A program made the position numbers and the translations under genes. Positions 58,416 to 64,000 of a stretch of DNA of 64,000 nucleotides are shown here, one piece after another. Source of the DNA: Volvox africanus (lineage: Eukaryota > Chlorophyta > Chlorophyceae > Chlamydomonadales > Volvocaceae); contig BSDZ01000025.1 in assembly GCA_030268105.1 (NCBI GenBank), positions 1 through 64,000 of the forward strand. The letters are read 5' to 3'. Each line of letters begins with the position of its first letter. Position 1 is the stretch's first letter. The notes under the pieces are model-generated. The model was not told where the DNA came from. It did not search any database and worked only from the letters and a program-made list of their open reading frames with translations.

Positions 58416-61400
58416 TCACGCCATCAGGTCACACCGATTGCAGGCCAGAATGCAGGCTCCGGGGTTTCCCTTGACGCCTACCATATATGTGGGGTTGGAC
58501 TCGCACTCTCCAGATTCAGCCCTGATTGGAGGGTGGAGGGTGTCGAGGACCTTAAGAGAATGGGAGCCAAAAAACTTATCTTATCTTTTCTTTTCTCATA
58601 CTTCCACCTAATCTTTCATTTTAACAAGACATCCAGCACGCCGCAGACAGAAGTACGTAAAGGTGGTGGTGTATCAAAGCGTTGGACAATAGGACCCTGC
58701 GAGACCCCAACACGTCACGAATGCACATAGATATTGCTAAGTAAACTACCTAACATAACATAATGAAACTTCCTAATAAGGTAAATAAATAAAAAAGATA
58801 AGGATATCATCTACGATTACTAGACCAGGTTATAACAGCGGTGGCAACCAGCGCCGTGTATGTGATGCGGGGCCTTGCAGTGGCCTGTTGTCCAACATTT
58901 GGTCCAAACATTGCCGGGGACAGTCGTGCAGGAGCAGCCAGCCCTCAAGTGTGCTCTTTAGGAAGCTGGAGGCCTGGCACGATGTCTCATGAGTGGCTTG
59001 ACACCGCAATAATATCTAACCCTCATAAGCCGCAAAGTATCCATCGGTCTATATTACCAGATAATCTGCTGCTCATCCAAGACGCTGTGCAAGATCAGAT
59101 TTGTGTATATATGCATGCAGGCTACACAACGCACCGTGACTTAGCCGGTTGTCCCCCGTGCCCCCACGATCGTTCCCTCTTACCAATGCTCACAAAGCCT
59201 GTGTGAATTTGTGCAGCCCGGCAAAGCAGGAGGAGGTGGGGGCGCGTAGATCACCCGCGTCACCTCCACAGCCGCCTCTGCCCCCATCGCGTAGCGGCCC
59301 ACATGGATCCTGGCGGCGGATAGATAGAACAGTCGGATTTCACCGGGAATTGGATGCAACAGATTTGGTGCAGCTGGTAGCTGCACTTAAGCGGCTCTAT
59401 CATATAGGTATGACCTATAAAGGATAGCTATGGGTTACAAAGGATAGGCGGCCCTTGAACGCGGCAAATCCTACGAAAGCCTCTCCCCAACCCACTCCAG
59501 CTTATCACCAGCGGATGCCCAAAAATGAGCATTCTTCGTTTTTCCGTCAGTTTCTTTATCATAAACTCTATAATCTACAGGAATAATAAATCAGGACTTA
59601 CGCAAAACCGTAATCGTAGCTCCCGGAAAAATAACCATTGGTAATGATAAGAAACCGCCATATGAACAAATTACATAAGGTCAAAGTACTCCAAAAACGT
59701 CTTCTATTGCTTGCTATCTTGTGTACAATATCAGCTTCCACTACCAATACACTTTCGGCTTTTACTAATGGACCAGGAAGTTTTACGGGTATTAGGATTG
59801 GCCTAGCTACAGGCAACCACCAGCTTAAATGAGCATGCATTCGATAAGCAGCTACTTGGCCATGTTTTAGTCGTGACAGGATAAAGCAATATCCATCGAC
59901 TCCAGGCTTCCCGCACGAATATGCAGCTTACCACTTAGTCGCGCTCCACTTCACACCGCGGATGACAGGGCAGCTCCCGTGCAATGACCCTGGTTCAAAC
60001 CGGCCATCCGGCCTGATGGACCAGAACAAAACCGCATCGCCCTTGACGGGTTTCACTGCCATGCCCCTCATAGCGCATTCGGAGAAGTTAGCGCGGGTCT
60101 GGCCTGGAGGTGTGGGAATCTGGGGCCACAGGCAGGCAACAGGGAAACAGGAGCGTGAGTCGGACATGCACAGTACGGACATGCACGGACATGCGACGTT
60201 GCATACACAATTACACGGAGATGGAAATGATGAGCACGTGAGGGAGGGGAGTAGAGGACAAGCCGTCTACAACAGAAACATGGTGACCTCGGATAAGAGC
60301 TGGGCGGAGGGCTCGATGTGAAAAAGGCACCACCCGACAAGAATCAAATTGATTTACAGCCTTCATTAGCTTTTCCTCTCGTCTCCCCATCCTTTCCTAC
60401 TCTTTCCCTGTTTCACCTCATGCGCTCACCTACAAGTCAACCATCTCGGTCTCGACCCATCCATTCTCCCATGTGCTGATCCCGCTCCGCCCTACCTTGG
60501 GAAACACGGTCTCCCCTCCCTCCTCGGGTGTCGCAAGGTACATGAGGACAGTAGCCATGCTGCCAAATGAAGACATCGAATGCGAGCGGCGGGAATTCAT
60601 GCACGGGGAAGAAGGTTGGAAGAGGGGAGGGAGAACCGAGGAACGGCACATCCTACCTAACCTCGTAACGCTGGCCACTGTTGGAGTTGTAGCCGCACAG
60701 ACGCGCTGTAAAGCCAAATGAATTCCCCAATCCACACAATCATAAGTTAGGGACTTCAAAACTGACGCGATGTTGCGCCTCACCGTCCCGTTGCCCTACT
60801 GCTGTCCCCGCACAGGACGTCGTCCTGACGGCGGCGTTGGCTAAATTACAGGTTTCGGTTAACTTGCCGCACCTGCCATCGTGCTGCCCGAGTTAGTGGG
60901 CGCAGACAGCAGGTGTCTCCTGACGGCGATCTCCCGACATGGCGGCCACTTTGTCCGTGACAGAAATCGACCGCCCTCGGAGACGACAGGTCACAACCCA
61001 AGAAGGAGCATATCTCTCTGACCACATACAACACACACGCCGCACACATTCCTACCGGTTACCGCCATTGGCATCGCGGCCCTCGAAAGAAAAGTAGTCG
61101 TGATGCGCATCATACTTTTGGGTTTTCTGCAGCGGAAATCAGGCGAGGCCTTGTAAGTCACTGGGCATCACTGGGCAGGCGCGAATCGCTATGGAGCCCT
61201 CAAAGCAGTAAATGATTATTCTTCTGTTGGCAGCAAGCGCGCGTCGACATGGCAGACGTGGATACGGACACAGTGACGTAGATACGGGCAAGGGGGCCGT
61301 GAAGCCATGTGGAGAAGGGAAGAGCCTGGCGCACCAGTACCAACACCTGAGCTCCGTTTTCGCTGGTGCATGCAAGTCTACGTACTTATTCTCCTGGGCC

Positions 61401-62688
61401 TATGGTGTCCAGTGCGAACATGGTGCCAATGGGGTGGTGGTTACGGCACCTACGCTTGGAACTGGGTTTCGTCCTTTCTACTGGATCACCCGAGACCTCT
61501 CCAATGCCCGCACCTTCATTCCACCCCAGCCGCCCAGCCGTCCAGCCGTCCCTATCTTGGGTGACCCTCACCTCGTATCTGAGCACCTGAATGCCCTCCC
61601 CGTTCTCCGCCGGCAACATGGTCCACATGGCCAGCCGGGTCTCTATCCGCTTGATGACCTCGTTCTCAGACCGCACTGAGAAAGGGAGTGCATTTATTGA
61701 TCGCGACCAGAAAAAATCGGGAAGTCGAAACGATGGGAGAAGGGGAGGGGTAGGAGAACGATAGGATCCGGTCATCCAGTGGGTAAGGGAGTTGAAGCGG
61801 CGCACACGAAAATATGGATATTTTTGGCGCAACAATGACTTGACACCATTCCTCCCTAGCCTGTTACCTTATCAGAACATTACAACGCATCAAACGATCA
61901 AAGCAAGACCATGAGAGACACAGCGTGCTGATGGTGACATTCCATGCGTCTGGCCCATCGGACATTCCCTGCAGATCCACATGATTTCCCCATCGCAAGA
62001 TAGAAACCTCCTGTGGACAGATTAGCACACGCCTGCCATATCCATTGTGTCAGTATGCTGCACAAGACCCGAAGAGCACTAGCAATAAATTCTCTGCGAT
62101 GGAAGACGGCCTAGCTGGCTCGAAAACCCCCTAATGATGACGTACAACTCGCCTTTAAGGGACCCCACCCATTCCCACCCTCATTCGCAACCCTTACTAT
62201 AGAACATCCCGGATGAAGTTCGGATATCTGAAAGCCCTCCTGCTCCAGTAGTTGCGTCCGCTACACCAGACCGTTCGAGGCGTGTTTCGGCTTCGCCTAT
62301 AAGGTAATCGCACTCATCTGCTCACGGTACCAGTTAAATAGGCAGAGAAATGAATAGAAGATAACGGAATGTTTGGGGAGATGACTTTTGCGACAGGCCG
62401 CACCGCTCGTGAGGATGCCCTTGTAGAGGAAGACGCGGGGAGACCAAGACAGAACCACCATTCTGCTGTCCGGAACGTCACTTTTCCCGCTCTTGTAGGT
62501 TTCTCCAAGCCACCTGGCGTGACGGATACCGGTTACAATTTACATAATACTAAAGAATTGCAACTGTAAAAGCGAAGCTAGGTCGCTCACCCTATTAAAT
62601 CTCGTCCTACATCATCTACTGCCCCTGATTTAGACGTAGTCGTTATTGTCATAACAAAAAGCAGAAGTAATGCGTGCACGGTCATCAT
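58416..62688 (-). CDS. P4H: Prolyl 4-hydroxylase with signal peptide and C-terminal ShKT domain, nine exons
   Basis: 2-oxoglutarate/Fe(II) dioxygenase of the ER/Golgi lumen that hydroxylates proline in wall glycoproteins. Exons: 62,688-62,591; 62,513-62,404; 62,317-62,198; 61,675-61,572; 61,127-61,063; 60,559-60,496; 60,119-59,932; 59,309-59,184; 58,521-58,416. Phases fit; 981 nt, 326 residues. The N-terminus is hydrophobic (VHALLLLFVM). Then come LSWSPRVFLYKG, DECDYLI, DIRTSSGMF, QVLRYE, YDAHHDYF (Fe ligands His152 and Asp154), MATVLMYL, EEGGETVFPK, GDAVLFW, SLHGSCPV (third ligand His234), KWSATKW (Lys244 for 2-oxoglutarate) and WIHVGRYA. Six cysteines at 282, 289, 298, 315, 319 and 322 form the ShKT pattern seen in many plant and algal P4Hs. 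Oddity: near 61,080-61,083 one extra base makes the natural reading (RDANGGNR) out of frame; splicing at 61,063 avoids this but loses the usual GG.R. ATGs at 62,742 and 62,769 are possible alternative starts. Confidence 0.9.
59638..59832 (+). pseudogene. tsaB: TsaB-like (YeaZ) fragment inside a P4H intron
   Basis: The plus-strand frame contains TNGPGSFTGIRIGLATG (bases about 59,761-59,811), the diagnostic segment of TsaB, the bacterial-type partner of TsaD in tRNA threonylcarbamoyladenosine (t6A) synthesis. Only about 40 residues look related. The frame then stops after NHQLK, so the rest of the protein is absent nearby. It lies antisense in the P4H intron between 59,932 and 59,309, in AT-richer sequence. 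It could be a decayed organelle or bacterial insertion, or one exon of a nested gene: a plausible acceptor (ATATCAG) lies at about 59,732, and ACAG|GCAACC could be a GC donor near 59,810. I favour a fragment. Confidence 0.45.
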
Positions 62689-64000
62689 GGGAGATTCCAC
62701 GAGGCAAGCTCGTAACAGTATTAGTGATACACGGTAAGCCATATGGAGTCTGATGGAATGTAAACTCAAATACTGACACAGTCACACTGTTCCAGCCGCG
62801 ATCCTACCAGGGGTGCCGTATCAGTCCGTAACAGGAAGCAACAGCTTACCAAACTCCAAACGACCCGTACCACATTAGTCCTCCCATGGTCACTGGTACA
62901 ATTATAGTTTGCACATTGCATAGCAGTTGTTAGGATGCGATAATACAACGGGGGCCAACAACCAAGCCGTTCACCTGCCGTATCCTGCCGACAATCGTAC
63001 ATCAGGTACATACAAAAATCCAGCAACTTCTAACTCAAAATCGACAGGGATAAGACGAAGAGGAAGCCGAGCCGTGCCAGGCCGACTAATACAATCCTAG
63101 GTGAATGTCGGTGAGCACCTGGGTAGCAGTCCAGGCACGGCAGTCGTGTGCCACGTCACAGAGCACTTCATCGCCTTAAGAATCAACTCATGGCGGAAGG
63201 GACGCCAACTTTTTTGTGTCCGATCATCCGATCGCCCGATGTAATACGCATTGAAGAAAAGGGTGGCCGGGGTCCACCAGTTCCGTGGTGGTATACCCAG
63301 CGACGCGAAGGACTTGGGTCGAGTCCAGAAGTCTGCTTACTCCCCAGAAGTCATTTCGTCAATCTGAATTCATGAGAGGTGCATATAAGGGCCCTAATGT
63401 GCCGCCTAGGGCCAGTCACTTCAGGAGCAGTTCTCGGGATGTCCAGGGTGTATATGGGGACAGATGCAGCATGGAGCAGCGGTGCATGTTGGGCAGCATG
63501 GAGCAGCACCGCACGCACATAAGACCACTACCGATCGCACCTACCGTACGCCTTGTGGTCAATGCAAGGCATAAGGCTGAACACTCCCAGGTTTAGGGGC
63601 CTCACCAATCCTATCTGATTGCATATTTCGCAGATTCTTTCGCGGAGTTCGCCGTTGTATACCTTTCTCGCTACGCCACTGACATCCCTTTCTCACAAAG
63701 ATGCATTCCATTCGCCTAACTCTTCGCCCCGTTCGTAGCAATTCGCTGCGCCCTCGCTGCAGACCTTTGGGCTGCTTGTTTCTTAAGGCCCATCTAGCTC
63801 CTAGACATTCCTGGTCGAGTTCACGTCCGTCCTTTACCCCTTCACCCCTTAAAGCTGGAAAGGAGGGTTTCATGGGGTTTCAAAAAGGGCTATGTACCTG
63901 GCGCACAATACAAGGTATTCTTCCCAAGTGACAATCGCTACTCCTTAGATGACAGCAGGATTTCGTTACAGTGACCACACCATGGCGTAATGTGTTTGAC
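62689..64000. other. Region 5' of P4H; no gene seen
   Basis: Should contain the P4H promoter at its left end. Short open frames on both strands match nothing I recognise. 63,600-63,900 is T/C-rich on the plus strand, like parts of the intergenic regions near 33.3 kb and 40.3 kb. Confidence 0.5.

Overview
This is nuclear DNA from a eukaryote, most likely a volvocalean green alga (Chlamydomonas/Volvox relatives). The evidence is protein-coding genes cut into many short exons with GT-AG introns whose phases fit, a secreted hydroxyproline-rich-type glycoprotein with Ser-Pro blocks, a prolyl 4-hydroxylase with a C-terminal ShK toxin-like (ShKT) cysteine domain, and Gln/Ala/Gly homopolymers in coding sequence. 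The species assignment is inference. No bacterial operons, rRNA, tRNA or CRISPR were seen.

Layout. 1-25,313 is a head-to-tail tandem array of a ~7.0-7.1 kb unit: three full copies (1-7096, 7097-14060, 14061-21138) and a fourth cut off inside its own 30-bp GC-rich minisatellite at about 25,313. The copies are almost identical outside the minisatellite. Each carries the same unrecognised 320-codon minus-strand reading frame, which ends in a good splice donor. 25,314-64,000 is single-copy. It holds five spliced genes, all on the minus strand: a Ser-Pro-rich secreted wall-type glycoprotein (27.5-29.6 kb), a secreted GH130/GH43-like beta-propeller protein (31.1-32.9 kb), a ten-exon PIGW/GWT1 inositol acyltransferase of GPI-anchor synthesis (34.8-39.7 kb), a very large CBP60-like protein with Gln/Ala/Gly-rich tails (44.3-53.5 kb, N-terminus unresolved), and a nine-exon prolyl 4-hydroxylase with ShKT domain (58.4-62.7 kb). 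A plus-strand fragment with the TsaB signature GPGSFTGIRIG lies inside a P4H intron. The gaps (25.3-27.5, 29.6-31.1, 32.9-34.8, 39.7-44.3, 53.5-58.4 and 62.7-64 kb) show no gene I can support.

Functional reading (inference): several genes act in the secretory pathway. The prolyl hydroxylase modifies the kind of Ser-Pro protein encoded about 30 kb away, PIGW makes GPI anchors, and the propeller protein is secreted and probably acts on carbohydrate. The CBP60-like gene is the most unusual. Its conserved segments are scattered over at least eight small exons, with matching phases at every junction, followed by about 1,300 residues of low-complexity sequence. I built all exon models by hand from splice sites, phase and family motifs. 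They need transcript support.
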